64,000 bases of DNA from Desulfovibrio sp. JC010 (GCF_010470675.1 NZ_VOIQ01000001.1:62001-126000), one strand, 5' to 3'. Numbered from the stretch's first letter, positions 17,414-26,217 are shown. Numbers and translations: made by a program. Notes: generated by a model from the sequence alone, not told the origin.

Positions 17414-19033
17414 CTAATTCTTTACTTTGCGCATCATCATCCACTGCTGTGCAATTGAAAGTACGTTGTTCACCATCCAGTATACAACCAGCCCGGAGGG
17501 GAAGTTGAGGAACATGAAAGTAAACACGAGGGGCAGAAACATCATGATTTTCTGCTGGGTCGGGTCGCCTGCGGAAGGAGTCATCTTCTGCTGCAGGAAC
17601 ATAGTCGCACCCATCACGATAGGAGTGATGTAAAGCGGGTCTTTTGCCGAAAGGTCGGCCAGCCAGACAATATCAGTAAAAGGCAGGTAGTGGACAAAAT
17701 CAGCATGCCTGAGGGCTACTGTTCCCATCAACGCCTTGTACAGTCCGAAAAATACAGGAATCTGCAGCACCATAGGCAGGCAACCGCCGGCCGGGTTGAC
17801 ATTGTATGTCTTGTAGAGCTGCATCATCTCTTTGTTAAGGGCTTCCCTGTCGTCGCCATGCTTCTCACGCAGCTTGGCCATCATGGGCTGCAGACGTTTC
17901 ATCTGCTCCATGGACTTGTAGCTCTTGTGGGACAGGGGCCAGAAAATAATCTTGATTACGATGGTCAGCAGGATGATCGCGATACCGTAGTTGTGGGTAT
18001 ACTGGTGGAACCATTCAAGAGCCACAACAAGGGGCTTGGCGATGATATCAAACCAGCCGAAGTCAACAGCTTTGGAAAGTTCGCCGGGAACTTTAGCCAT
18101 GAGCTGTGCATCCATAGGACCGAAATAGTAGGAACAGGCCAGCTTGCGCTCAATGTCCTTGTCCAAGGAAACATTCTGCTCTGCTGCGATGCGGAAAATA
18201 TTATCCTGCAGTTTACCCTTCATGGTCACGGAATCGGCACCGGGAACAAGGGCAAGGATAAAGTAGTTGGAATCAATGGCCGCCCATTCGATCTGGCCGG
18301 ATTCGCTCACGCCGGTTTCGGTAAGTTCCTCGCGGTCATTTTCCTCGACCAGACCTTCAGCATTGTACCATGCGATTCTGGTGGGGTTGTAGCGATCGTC
18401 TTCCGCGGTCAGGCTTTTGGTGGCGGTGGTAAATGCGACGCGTCCCATGCCGCTGGGATTGGATTTGTTGATAACCCTCACATCTTCATCGATGAGGTAG
18501 TTGTCGGCATGGAAAGTGAGACGACGCTCAACTCTGAAGCCTTCTACATCGCCACGGAAAATAAGTGTGCCGAGCTTGTCGCCCTCGAGACTGAGGTTTC
18601 CGCCCTCATAACCCCAGACACCGTTTACCCAGGTGGGGATGCCGTTGACGATCAGTCCCATGGGAGCTTTGTTCAGGGCATTGGCACCGACCATGTCCAC
18701 ATTGGAGGAATCGGCATCAATGGTTGCCTTGAATTTTTTCAGCTCGAAGCTTTCAAGAAGTCCGCCCTGTGAGTTGATCACAGCGGAATAGAGGGGGGTG
18801 TCCACAGTGAGTTTTGTTCCTTTGGCGGAAACAATGGCACTTGTGGAAGCGGGATCAGGCAGCTGGTTTGACTCAGGCCCGGCGACAATGGAATCAACGG
18901 CCTGATTTGGTTGAGCGGTTTGCTCCTGCTGGGCAGGCGCGGGCTGCTGCGGCTGGGGAGGGAAAAGGAACTGCCAGCCGAGAAGAACTGCAAACGAAAG
19001 GGCTACAGCCAAAATAACGCGTTTATTTTCCAT
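17414..19033 (-). CDS. yidC: Membrane protein insertase
   Basis: The 539-residue protein has an N-terminal anchor (residues 5-22), a large periplasmic P1-type beta domain (about 60-330) and the conserved five-helix core beginning near HQYTHNYGIAIILLTIVIK, with FWPLSHKSYKSMEQM and a basic C-terminal end. It inserts and folds inner-membrane proteins alone or with SecYEG. The Gram-negative long form fits the proposed host. It is placed between yidD and jag in the same transcript. Confidence 0.95.
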   Translation of the reverse strand: MENKRVILAVALSFAVLLGWQFLFPPQPQQPAPAQQEQTAQPNQAVDSIVAGPESNQLPDPASTSAIVSAKGTKLTVDTPLYSAVINSQGGLLESFELKKFKATIDADSSNVDMVGANALNKAPMGLIVNGIPTWVNGVWGYEGGNLSLEGDKLGTLIFRGDVEGFRVERRLTFHADNYLIDEDVRVINKSNPSGMGRVAFTTATKSLTAEDDRYNPTRIAWYNAEGLVEENDREELTETGVSESGQIEWAAIDSNYFILALVPGADSVTMKGKLQDNIFRIAAEQNVSLDKDIERKLACSYYFGPMDAQLMAKVPGELSKAVDFGWFDIIAKPLVVALEWFHQYTHNYGIAIILLTIVIKIIFWPLSHKSYKSMEQMKRLQPMMAKLREKHGDDREALNKEMMQLYKTYNVNPAGGCLPMVLQIPVFFGLYKALMGTVALRHADFVHYLPFTDIVWLADLSAKDPLYITPIVMGATMFLQQKMTPSAGDPTQQKIMMFLPLVFTFMFLNFPSGLVVYWMVNNVLSIAQQWMMMRKVKN

Positions 19034-19063
19034 GTCTTTTTTTTCTCACTAAAAATTGGTCCC

Positions 19064-19327
19064 TCAGATCAAGCCGGGACTGCGCGGTGGTACTTTTTTA
19101 TGGGCGGGAACGGGATCATATCCGCCCTTGCATAGCGGATTACAACGCATCAGACGCCACAAAGCATACATCCCTCCTTTCAGTACTCCATGAAGGGATA
19201 TAGCCTCTATGGCGTATTGCGAGCAGGTTGGATGAAAGCGGCAACACCCCGGAAACAACGGGGATATAAACTTCTGATAAAAGCGTATCGGATAAAGAAA
19301 CAGAGTCCGCATTCCCTGATTTCTCAC
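19064..19327 (-). CDS. yidD: Membrane protein insertion efficiency factor
   Basis: The 87-residue protein has the YidD signature [26 protein letters not shown] and an [19 protein letters not shown] segment. The likely start is GTG at 19327, which overlaps the rnpA stop (TAGTG), with GAGGGGGAG upstream; an internal ATG five codons later is the alternative. It assists YidC-dependent insertion at the inner membrane. Confidence 0.9.
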   Translation of the reverse strand: MRNQGMRTLFLYPIRFYQKFISPLFPGCCRFHPTCSQYAIEAISLHGVLKGGMYALWRLMRCNPLCKGGYDPVPAHKKVPPRSPGLI

Positions 19328-19797
19328 TACTCCCCCTCTGCAAAAAGCTTGTTAATCTTTCCGATCATCGGGAGAAGTTCTTTTTCGGCAAGGGCATAGG
19401 TTATGGTCCTGCCGTCCAGCGCGCGCTTGGGCACAATGATAATGTCCGCACGCACCTGAAAATTTTCCTGATTGAGCCTGAAGAAACTGCGCAGAATCCT
19501 TTTAATCCGGTTTCTGACTACCGCAGGCCCTTTCTTTCTGCTCACGGTAAGGCCCAAACGGACCCCGCCGGGGCCGCTACCATGACACAGCACAAAGAGT
19601 ATAAAACTCCTTGTGAAGAGCTTTTTTCCCTGCTCATAGCAGAGATCAAATTCAGGCTTTCTGAGGAGCTTATGCTCCTTTGTCCAACTTAAACGGCTAA
19701 TCTTTTGCGACCCTTTGCACGACGTCTTGCGATAACTGCACGACCGTTTTTGCTGCGGGAGCGAACGAGAAAACCGTGGGTTCTTTTTCTTCTGCAT
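19327..19797 (-). CDS. rnpA: Ribonuclease P protein component, start unresolved
   Basis: The body is clearly Rnp[47 protein letters not shown] (the RNR signature) and [11 protein letters not shown]. It binds the RNase P RNA for tRNA 5' maturation. No ATG, GTG or TTG exists in frame between the rpmH stop and this conserved part. The only ordinary start is ATG at 19797, deep inside rpmH in another frame, giving 156 residues with a basic extension. The alternative is a rare ATT at 19701, with AAAGGG upstream, giving 124 residues. The given coordinates follow the ATG. Its TAG stop overlaps the yidD GTG. Confidence 0.85.
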   Translation of the reverse strand: MQKKKNPRFSRSLPQQKRSCSYRKTSCKGSQKISRLSWTKEHKLLRKPEFDLCYEQGKKLFTRSFILFVLCHGSGPGGVRLGLTVSRKKGPAVVRNRIKRILRSFFRLNQENFQVRADIIIVPKRALDGRTITYALAEKELLPMIGKINKLFAEGE

Positions 19798-19823
19798 TTA
19801 CTGGGCTGGTAAGTTCTTTTCAT
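19689..19823 (-). CDS. rpmH: Ribosomal protein bL34
   Basis: The 44-residue reading frame begins [18 protein letters not shown] and ends [12 protein letters not shown], the canonical bL34 sequence (a Cys replaces the usual Thr at position 10). TTTGGAGAAATAGAAA precedes the ATG. Its last 109 bases overlap the longest rnpA frame. It is a basic protein of the large ribosomal subunit and leads the minus-strand cluster to mnmE. Confidence 0.97.
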   Translation of the reverse strand: MKRTYQPSKCRRKRTHGFLVRSRSKNGRAVIARRRAKGRKRLAV

Positions 19824-19856
19824 TTTCTATTTCTCCAAAAATTAATAACGTTATAA

Positions 19857-19879
19857 AGCCGGGCAACAAAATTCCGGCT
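19857..19879 (-). promoter_or_regulatory. Leader hairpin upstream of rpmH
   Basis: AGCCGG and CCGGCT pair around an 11-base loop in the predicted untranslated leader of rpmH. It may affect mRNA stability or translation; there is no T-run, so it is not a terminator. Confidence 0.4.
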
Positions 19880-19893
19880 ACGAGGAACGGGAA

Positions 19894-19922
19894 CATATAT
19901 CCCTAACTTCTGGTATCGTCAA
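19894..19922 (-). promoter_or_regulatory. Sigma-70-type promoter for rpmH operon
   Basis: On the minus strand, TTGACG (19917-19922) and TATATG (19894-19899) are separated by exactly 17 bases, about 70 bases before the rpmH ATG. The remaining spacer (to 20191) shows no gene, no DnaA-box cluster and no RNA gene that I can recognise. Confidence 0.7.
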
Positions 19923-20191
19923 GAAATGTTTTCAATGTGACCGTGCAGCTAAGTGCTTTTAATCTCACTCTGAATAATCTATGCTGCTGCAAAACGAAAA
20001 CAAGTCCGCATAACCCGATGCGGCCATACTGTCAAAGTTAATTCATACATAATGCTGACGAGAATCGCTATTCAGTAGTCTAGACTTATCACGTACGCAT
20101 TTTTTTTTCACCGCTTTTTTCACACATTTTCAAGCGGCAACATTTTAACAGCTCCACTCCCATGGGCTGAAATAATTTCAAGGAGAAACCA

Positions 20192-20842
20192 ATGAAACCC
20201 GTACAAACATTCTGGGACATCAAACTTGGTGAAATAAAAGAAGTCTTCGAAGATAACGGCTACGAGACTTCCGTAGTCAAAAGCCAGAAAGCAGCGGCTT
20301 CACTCGTTCTGGATAAAATCATCCCCAAGCTGAAACCCAAATCCATCAGCTTCGGCGGTTCCATGACCGTGGTTGATTCCGGCATCTACGATCAGGTCAA
20401 AAAACTTCAGAAGGTAAAGGTAATCGACACCTACGACACCCAGCCGCCCATGGCTGAAAAAATCGAACGCCGCCGTCAGGCCCTGCTGACCGACCTGTTC
20501 ATCACCAGCGCCAACGCTTTCACCGAAGAAGGCGAGCTGGTCAACCTCGACGGCACCGGAAACCGTGTGGCCGCCATGGCTTTCGGTCCCCGCAACGTCA
20601 TCGTACTCGTGGGTCGCAACAAGCTTTGTCCCGACCTCGACGCCGCTGTCAGCCGCGTGAAAGAATACGCCGCCCCGGTCAATGCCATGCGCCTCAAGCG
20701 CAAGACTCCCTGCGCAGTTACCGGTAAGTGTCAGGACTGTAATTCCAAGGACCGGATTTGTAATGTCTGGGCTATTACTGAAAAGTCCTCGCCCAAAGGC
20801 CGTATCCACGTAGTATTTATTAATGAAGATCTGGGATTCTAA
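20192..20842 (+). CDS. LUD-domain protein (lactate-utilisation LutC/YkgG-like)
   Basis: The 216-residue protein fits the LUD family: SFGGSMTVVDSGI, LFITSANAFTEEGELVNLDGTGNR and the VGRNKLCPDLDAA segment, followed by a short Cys cluster (CAVTGKCQDCNSKDRIC) near the C-terminus. LUD proteins include LutB/LutC components of lactate oxidation, but stand-alone members with this Cys cluster have no assigned reaction. An AAGGAG site precedes the ATG. No lutA or lutB is adjacent, so a lactate role is only possible. A repeat copy follows 6 bases after the stop. Confidence 0.8.
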   Translation: MKPVQTFWDIKLGEIKEVFEDNGYETSVVKSQKAAASLVLDKIIPKLKPKSISFGGSMTVVDSGIYDQVKKLQKVKVIDTYDTQPPMAEKIERRRQALLTDLFITSANAFTEEGELVNLDGTGNRVAAMAFGPRNVIVLVGRNKLCPDLDAAVSRVKEYAAPVNAMRLKRKTPCAVTGKCQDCNSKDRICNVWAITEKSSPKGRIHVVFINEDLGF

Positions 20843-20848
20843 TTAGTT

Positions 20849-20939
20849 GCCTTCGGCGTCCAGAGGGGGAAACCCTTTTGCAAAAGGGTTTCCCCCTCTG
20901 GACTCCCCCTTCCCAAAACCTTTTAATTTGCTTCGCCGC
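20849..20939 (+). repeat. Intergenic repeat copy D
   Basis: GCCTTCGGCG start, then a 24-bp-class inverted repeat (CCAGAGGGGGAAACCC...GGGTTTCCCCCTCTGG) around TTTTGCAAAA, then CCCAAAACCTTTTAATTT and a GCTTCGCCGC end. It lies between the LUD and UPF0280 genes. Confidence 0.85.
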
Positions 20940-20978
20940 TTTCTCTTTAAATATTTTGCAAAATTTCGAGATCCTACC

Positions 20979-21725
20979 TTGAGCAAGAAAATTCACACAG
21001 ATCATACCCGTGGCTATCGCGACAGCATTGCCTCATCTGAAAACGAAACATCATTTCAGGTTATTGTTGAGCAGACTGATTTATTTATTGTTGCGGAGCA
21101 GGATTTAAGTAAGCAGGCCCTTGATGCAATTCACGAAATCAGGGGGATTCTGCAAGCTCATTTTGTACTTAATCCTGATTTCGCCACCAGCCTTGTCCCT
21201 GTTGCCGTGCCTGAGAATGTTCATCCGGTAATCAAGGCCATGGCCGACGGTGCACTCGCCTGCGGAGTCGGTCCTATGGCTGCCGTTGCCGGAGCTGTGG
21301 CCCAGTATGTAGCGGAAAAGCTGCTGCAGTTTTCTTCTAATGTCATTGTTGAGAACGGCGGCGATATTTACATGCACTCCACTCGCCAACGAAAAATCGG
21401 GTTGCTTTCCGAGCCTGATTCAGGGACCAGAATCGGACTGGCTGTGGAAGCAGAAGACTTTCCTCTTTCCATCTGTTCCTCCTCAGGGACTATCGGACAT
21501 TCCTTAAGTCTCGGCAGCGGTGATCTGGTCACTGTCCGCGCTCAAGACGCACGATTTGCGGACGCCGCAGCCACCTCACTCGCCAACCTGCTCAAATCCC
21601 CTGCCGATGTTCCACTGGTCATAGAAAAAGCCCGCGCTCTTTCAGAACACGGGCTTGATGGTGTTTTCGTACAGTACGATTCAAAAATCGGAGCATGGGG
21701 CGATCTGGAACTATTAGCACTCTAA
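20979..21725 (+). CDS. UPF0280 family protein
   Basis: From a TTG start at 20979 the protein has 248 residues and matches UPF0280: HVIKAMADGALACGVGPMAAVAGAVAQ-like core, IVENGGDIYMHS and SICSSSGTIGHSLSLG. The family resembles ApbE-type and related folds, but its reaction is unknown. The frame remains open upstream through the repeat element to 20847; that extension is repeat sequence and should not be translated. The ribosome-binding site is weak (CGAG). It follows the LUD gene and may be cotranscribed. Confidence 0.75.
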   Translation: MSKKIHTDHTRGYRDSIASSENETSFQVIVEQTDLFIVAEQDLSKQALDAIHEIRGILQAHFVLNPDFATSLVPVAVPENVHPVIKAMADGALACGVGPMAAVAGAVAQYVAEKLLQFSSNVIVENGGDIYMHSTRQRKIGLLSEPDSGTRIGLAVEAEDFPLSICSSSGTIGHSLSLGSGDLVTVRAQDARFADAAATSLANLLKSPADVPLVIEKARALSEHGLDGVFVQYDSKIGAWGDLELLAL

Positions 21726-21754
21726 AAAACTTCAGTCATTTAGAACTCAAAGCT

Positions 21755-21826
21755 GCGAAGCATAATAAAAGTTTTTGAAGAGTCCAGAGAAACTTTTTCC
21801 AAAAAGTTTCTTTGGCCGCCGGAGGC
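21755..21826 (-). repeat. Intergenic repeat copy E
   Basis: Inverted orientation: GCGAAGC start, AATAAAAGTTTTTGAAGAGTCCAGAG, central AAACTTTTTCCAAAAAGTTT, and a GCCGCCGGAGGC end. It sits between the convergent UPF0280 and lipoprotein genes. Confidence 0.85.
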
Positions 21827-21861
21827 GAAATCCTATCATTAAAAATGCCAAGCGCATCAAA

Positions 21862-22353
21862 TTAATGACTTACAGCACGCTCAATAGCCATAAACGGCGG
21901 GCCGTTGTTATCCTCACGGCTTTTGTAGAGGGCCATGCGATATCCGAATGAAATATAAAGCGGCCCGGAATCAAGCTGCTCCGGCCTCAGTTCGAAATCA
22001 AAGGGAATGCCCTTGCCTTCCTCAAGCTTTTCCGGGGAAAAGACCTGCAAGCCCTGCGCTAATACCTCGCCGTCCATATCGGACAGATAACCCTGAATCC
22101 AGAGTTCCCCGATCCAGCCGGCCCACATGGGCACGCTGTTCTTTTTCACGTAGGCCATGCCCCGCAACCCGAAACTGTCCTTGCGCGGCACAATTTCATA
22201 ATCAAAAGTCATGAACTCCATCTGCATGGTCCGCGGAGTCTCCAGCTTCCATGACTGACGCTTGAGATGCGACACTCCCAGATGGGCACAGCCGGACACA
22301 GCAAAAAGCAGAAACAGCAATCCTGCACAAACAACGGGCTTTAAAATTTTCAT
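21862..22353 (-). CDS. Uncharacterised lipoprotein
   Basis: The 163-residue protein has a signal peptide ending in a lipobox (AVSGC, Cys22) and so is probably acylated and exported. The mature part is beta-rich with aromatic residues (WAGWIGELWIQGYL, LYISFGYRMALY), suggesting an envelope domain, but no family is recognised. AGGAG precedes the ATG by 7 bases. It is followed on the same strand by nothing and preceded by the MTH1187-type gene 23 bases upstream, so the two may form an operon. Confidence 0.7.
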   Translation of the reverse strand: MKILKPVVCAGLLFLLFAVSGCAHLGVSHLKRQSWKLETPRTMQMEFMTFDYEIVPRKDSFGLRGMAYVKKNSVPMWAGWIGELWIQGYLSDMDGEVLAQGLQVFSPEKLEEGKGIPFDFELRPEQLDSGPLYISFGYRMALYKSREDNNGPPFMAIERAVSH

Positions 22354-22376
22354 TAAATTCTCCTAACCGACCCCGG

Positions 22377-22670
22377 CTAGAGTTTGGATTCCACGGATTT
22401 CACCTTACCGTGCAGCCTGTCCACCGCACCTTTGCGGCAGTCGGCTTTCATCAACATATAAATGCGCTCGCAATCAGTTTCAAGGGCCTGATAACATTTT
22501 GTTACCACAGCCATGACCTCATTCCACTCCCCTTCAATGCAGGTACCCATGGGACCGAGCTGGCAGGGCAGCCCGCATTCGCGAATAATTTTCACAACCC
22601 GTGCCACATAAGGGCTGACGCTTTCGCCTTTGTCTGTAGGAAAAATTGTAAGTTCAACAAGAACACTCAT
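22377..22670 (-). CDS. MTH1187/YkoF-type thiamine-binding-like protein
   Basis: The 97-residue protein (start at 22670, MSVLVELTIFPTDKGES) matches the UPF0045/MTH1187 family: ferredoxin-like fold with SPYVARVVKII and LGPMGTCIEGEW. Members bind thiamine or related small molecules in some cases. A 9-codon longer start exists (22697), but GGAG 9 bases before the chosen ATG and family lengths favour the short one. It lies divergent from the radical SAM gene. Confidence 0.8.
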   Translation of the reverse strand: MSVLVELTIFPTDKGESVSPYVARVVKIIRECGLPCQLGPMGTCIEGEWNEVMAVVTKCYQALETDCERIYMLMKADCRKGAVDRLHGKVKSVESKL

Positions 22671-22781
22671 CTCCTGATTCTCCATACACGTTGACACTGC
22701 TCGTCAACTCATTATAAGTTCGGCCTCCCGAATATTGACACTTAAATTACCCGCTATAAATTTTACAAGGAGTAAAATCAC

Positions 22782-23705
22782 ATGGGTGAATATTATATGC
22801 CTGCGGAAAACGAAGGTAAATTTAATCAATTGATGACCTGGATCAAGGACAAAAAGCGTCCCCGTCCCTCATTTCCGCGCGCCATCCAAATTCAGACTAC
22901 AAGCTACTGTAATGCCATGTGTTTATTCTGCGGCTGGAAACACACACATAATACACAGCCTCAGGGCCATATGGAAGATGATCTTTTCAAAAAAATCATC
23001 GATGAGACCAGCCGGCATTTCATCGGCCGGGTCAGCCCATACTTAATGAATGAACCGCTCATGGATAAAAAGCTGCCTGAACGCATTGCTTACATAGAGA
23101 AAAATAAAAAGCCCTTTACCAAGACCAAGATCAATACCAACGGCGCGCTGCTCACCGAAGATATGAGTGAAAGACTCATCGATTCCGGCCTGCGACACCT
23201 ATGGGTTTCCGTACAGGGCTACTCTGCCGAGACCTATACGGAGTCCATGGGCATCAAGAAATTCAACATTCTCGATAACATCGACAGATTTCTCGATATC
23301 CGGGACAAAAAAGGTGCTAAACGCCCCAAACTGTCCATCACCACCCTTGATACCACCATCGTTCACGATGAGCTGGAATACGCTAAAAAGCATTGGGCCA
23401 AACGTGATGTCACTTTCAAAATCCACAATGTCGACAACCGCGCAGGAGACGACATCAGTGAACTCAGAACTCACAAGCCCAAGGTCAAACGCAACTGTGA
23501 TCTCTTCCTCAAGCAGGCTTATGTACTCTTCAACGGGGATGTGATCATCTGTTGTCACGACTGGCGCAGGACCGTGGTTCTCGGCAACCTCTACAAGAAT
23601 ACCCTGAAGGAAATCTGGAACTCGGATCATTTTATTTCCCTGATCCGCCAGTATTATGCCGGAGATTTCACAAATTTAAAAATCTGTAAGACCTGCACAG
23701 GTTAA
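22782..23705 (+). CDS. Radical SAM protein with SPASM-like C-terminus
   Basis: The 307-residue protein carries the radical SAM cluster motif CNAMCLFC (CX3CX2C) near residue 45 and a C-terminal region with CDLFLKQAYVLFNGDVIICCHDW and KICKTC, which fits a SPASM/auxiliary cluster domain. It should use S-adenosylmethionine and a 4Fe-4S cluster for radical chemistry. No peptide substrate or partner is encoded next to it, except the methyltransferase gene 79 bases downstream. AAGGAG lies 9 bases before the ATG. The product cannot be predicted. Confidence 0.8.
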   Translation: MGEYYMPAENEGKFNQLMTWIKDKKRPRPSFPRAIQIQTTSYCNAMCLFCGWKHTHNTQPQGHMEDDLFKKIIDETSRHFIGRVSPYLMNEPLMDKKLPERIAYIEKNKKPFTKTKINTNGALLTEDMSERLIDSGLRHLWVSVQGYSAETYTESMGIKKFNILDNIDRFLDIRDKKGAKRPKLSITTLDTTIVHDELEYAKKHWAKRDVTFKIHNVDNRAGDDISELRTHKPKVKRNCDLFLKQAYVLFNGDVIICCHDWRRTVVLGNLYKNTLKEIWNSDHFISLIRQYYAGDFTNLKICKTCTG

Positions 23706-23784
23706 TAATCAAGATTAATACCTGTTTATGCGTGGCAGAATTAATTAAACACTGCACATAATCAAAACATAGCCAGAGGGAAGC

Positions 23785-24360
23785 ATGCCCCTAAGCGAAA
23801 CAGAAGGAAAAGACTGGATTTTTAAGAGATTTTACACTCTTGCCCAGATGAAAACAATCAATTCCGTTCTGGATATAGGTCCCGGCTGCGGAACGTACTC
23901 TGACCTTTTGCGGGAGCATGCCCCCGATGTGTACTGGACCGGCGTAGAAATATGGGGTCCATACATAAAAGAATACAATCTGGAACAGAAATATGACCAG
24001 ATTATTGTGGCCGACTTGCGCTACCTTGATTATTCCAAAATCAAACATCCGGACTGCATAATAGCCGGTGATGTTCTGGAACACATAAGTGAAGATGAGA
24101 TGCGTGAGATTTTGTTGGAACTTCTGCGAATAACAAAGGTAATCTTTGTCTCAATACCGATAGTACACATGCCGCAGGACGAGTGGGGAGGAAATCCCTT
24201 TGAAAAACATGTGGAAGACTCATACACCCACGAGAGACTCATGGAGATATTGCCTAGTGTCTGCGACTTTCGTCAGGGAAACAGAATCGGCACTTACATA
24301 TTAAGCAGGGACGTTCAAACACGCAACATATTAAAACAACTAAACAAAACTCAACAATAA
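23785..24360 (+). CDS. Class I SAM-dependent methyltransferase
   Basis: The 191-residue protein has the Rossmann motif SVLDIGPGCGTYSDLL, an acidic motif II (VEIWG) and IIAGDVLEHI. No signal peptide or membrane helix is present. It follows the radical SAM gene on the same strand and shares the terminator, so joint action is possible but unproven. The substrate is unknown. Confidence 0.8.
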   Translation: MPLSETEGKDWIFKRFYTLAQMKTINSVLDIGPGCGTYSDLLREHAPDVYWTGVEIWGPYIKEYNLEQKYDQIIVADLRYLDYSKIKHPDCIIAGDVLEHISEDEMREILLELLRITKVIFVSIPIVHMPQDEWGGNPFEKHVEDSYTHERLMEILPSVCDFRQGNRIGTYILSRDVQTRNILKQLNKTQQ

Positions 24361-24362
24361 AA

Positions 24363-24390
24363 AATGGCCGACACTTAGGTGTCGGCCATT
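24363..24390. terminator. Bidirectional terminator between methyltransferase and aroC
   Basis: A perfect 12-bp stem AATGGCCGACAC/GTGTCGGCCATT with a TTAG loop, flanked by A-rich and T-rich runs, lies between two converging genes. Confidence 0.9.
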
Positions 24391-24397
24391 TCTATTT

Positions 24398-25450
24398 TCA
24401 GCCCATACGCCTTTGTAATAAAATAAAATCCGCCACGGTGAGCATGGCCATGGATTTGAGCACCGGAACAATACGCGGAATGGCACAGATATCATGTCTG
24501 CCGCCGATCTTGATTTCTGTAGGCTTGCCGTCACGGTCAACGGTCTGCTGCGGCTTGCTGATGGACGGGATGGGTTTTACGTATGCACGCACAATAATAT
24601 CCTGCCCGCTGGAAATTCCGCCCAGTATGCCGCCCGCATTGTTGCTGTGAAAACCATTCCCATCCATAAAATCATTATTATCACTGCCCAGCATGTCTGC
24701 AGCCTCAAACCCGGAACCGATTTCAACGCCCTTCACAGCCCCTACTGACATGAGCGCGTAAGCCAGACGGGCATCGATCTTATCAAAAACAGGCTCGCCC
24801 AGTCCGGCCGGTACGTTTTTGATGCACACTTCTACCACTCCGCCGAGGGTATCCCCCTGTGAACGGACTTCCTTGACCCGCTCTTCCCAGCGGGGAATGA
24901 CCTCAGGATCGGCAGCAAAAAACGGGGTTTCATAAGCTTTTGCCGGATCTTTAACTTCAGCATCTATGCCGCCGATACGCACAGTGTATGCCTGACAGGA
25001 AATTTCCTGCTGGCGCAAGAACTCCTGTGCCACCGCCCCTCCGGCTACGCGCGATACTGTCTCACGGCCGGATGAACGCCCGCCGCCACGGTAATCACGA
25101 AAACCGTACTTAGCGTCAAAGGTGCAGTCGGCATGGCCGGGCCGATAAACATTCATGATTTTGGAATAGTCACGGGAACGCTGGTCGGTATTTTCAATAT
25201 GAAATCCGATGGAAGTCCCGGTGGTGCGCCCTTCAAAGACCCCGGAAAGAATTTTGACCCGGTCGGCCTCTTTACGGGCGGTGGAGGCGATGCCCTGTCC
25301 GGGCTTGCGGCGGTCCAGCTCCAGCTGGATAATTTCCTCGCTGAGTTCGATGCCCGCCGGGCAGCCGTCAATAACCCCGCCAAGTCCGGGACCGTGGGAT
25401 TCACCGTAAGTGGTCAATTTGAAAATCTGGCCGAATGTATTGCCGCTCAT
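24398..25450 (-). CDS. aroC: Chorismate synthase
   Basis: The 350-residue protein starts SGNTFGQIFKLTTYGESHG and shows GCPAGIELSEE, RPGHADCTFDAKYGFRDYRGGGRSSGRET and the C-terminal AICRIVPV-like region, all typical of AroC. It converts 5-enolpyruvylshikimate-3-phosphate to chorismate with reduced FMN, in the cytoplasm. AAGGAG precedes the ATG. The shikimate kinase gene ends one base upstream, forming an aromatic-biosynthesis pair. Confidence 0.96.
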   Translation of the reverse strand: MSGNTFGQIFKLTTYGESHGPGLGGVIDGCPAGIELSEEIIQLELDRRKPGQGIASTARKEADRVKILSGVFEGRTTGTSIGFHIENTDQRSRDYSKIMNVYRPGHADCTFDAKYGFRDYRGGGRSSGRETVSRVAGGAVAQEFLRQQEISCQAYTVRIGGIDAEVKDPAKAYETPFFAADPEVIPRWEERVKEVRSQGDTLGGVVEVCIKNVPAGLGEPVFDKIDARLAYALMSVGAVKGVEIGSGFEAADMLGSDNNDFMDGNGFHSNNAGGILGGISSGQDIIVRAYVKPIPSISKPQQTVDRDGKPTEIKIGGRHDICAIPRIVPVLKSMAMLTVADFILLQRRMG

Positions 25451-25451
25451 A

Positions 25452-25979
25452 TTATTTATCTCCTTTGCTGCCTTGGTAACTTTCTAGAATTGTGTGGCAT
25501 ATTTCTTCAATGGTTCCTGCTCCGTCCGCAACCAGACTTGCGCACCCGGAATAAAGTTCTTCCCGCGCTTCCAGCACTTCCCGGATCTCATCCACAATGG
25601 ACTTTCCGGTAAGCGACGGACGCTGATCGTGGTTTGGATCAAGCTGCAGACGATTGGCGAGGGTCTGCACATCCGTCTTGATATAGACAGTAAAACTGCT
25701 GCCCAGCACTAGTCTGTTTTCCTCGCGGAGCACGATGCCGCCGCCGCAGGAAATAACCGCACCGTCTTTTTCCGACAATTCACGAAGCACTTGCGCTTCC
25801 AGATCACGGAAGGAATCCCAGCCGTTCTTTTCAACAAACTCTGCAATTTCGCAGCCGGCTTTCCGGACCAAAACTTCGTCGCTGTCGAAAAAATCAAGCC
25901 GCAGCTTACGGGCAAGCAGCTTTCCCACGCTGGTCTTGCCACAGGCTCTGGGACCTATCAGGTAAATATTGGATGGCAT
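25452..25979 (-). CDS. aroK: Shikimate kinase
   Basis: The 175-residue protein has P-loop GPRACGKTSVGK, the DSDEVL shikimate-binding Asp motif, GGGIVL and RPSLTGKS (lid). It phosphorylates shikimate with ATP. The ATG at 25979 starts directly before the P-loop strand; a longer in-frame start adds 25 residues without domain. It is coupled to aroC, two bases apart. Assignment to the AroK versus AroL type is arbitrary. Confidence 0.9.
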   Translation of the reverse strand: MPSNIYLIGPRACGKTSVGKLLARKLRLDFFDSDEVLVRKAGCEIAEFVEKNGWDSFRDLEAQVLRELSEKDGAVISCGGGIVLREENRLVLGSSFTVYIKTDVQTLANRLQLDPNHDQRPSLTGKSIVDEIREVLEAREELYSGCASLVADGAGTIEEICHTILESYQGSKGDK

Positions 25980-26217
25980 AATAACCCCGATGATATTCGG
26001 ATGTAAAAAGAGTTTAATTTGTCCGGCACATTTAGTACAAACAAATTTATACAATGATTAAAAAGAAATGACGACTGCACCGAAGTAAGGTGCGGGCAGA
26101 ATTTTCAAGAAATAAAAGGTCACAGGCAGGACTGTGAAGAAACGGACTGAAAAGCAGTCTGCGGTTGAAGACAATTAACCGGAAAAACAGCAGGCTTGTC
26201 AAGCCTTGGAGACAACC

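Noticed and set aside
17690-18772. 360-codon open frame antisense to yidC
   Set aside because: yidC is unambiguous on the other strand; the antisense frame has no domain or ribosome-binding site.
19824-20191. Replication origin near rpmH
   Set aside because: No DnaA-box cluster, no dnaA or gidA next to it; only an rpmH promoter and leader hairpin are visible.
20847-20978. N-terminal extension of the UPF0280 protein
   Set aside because: This part of the open frame is the intergenic repeat element; a TTG at 20979 gives the family's normal length.
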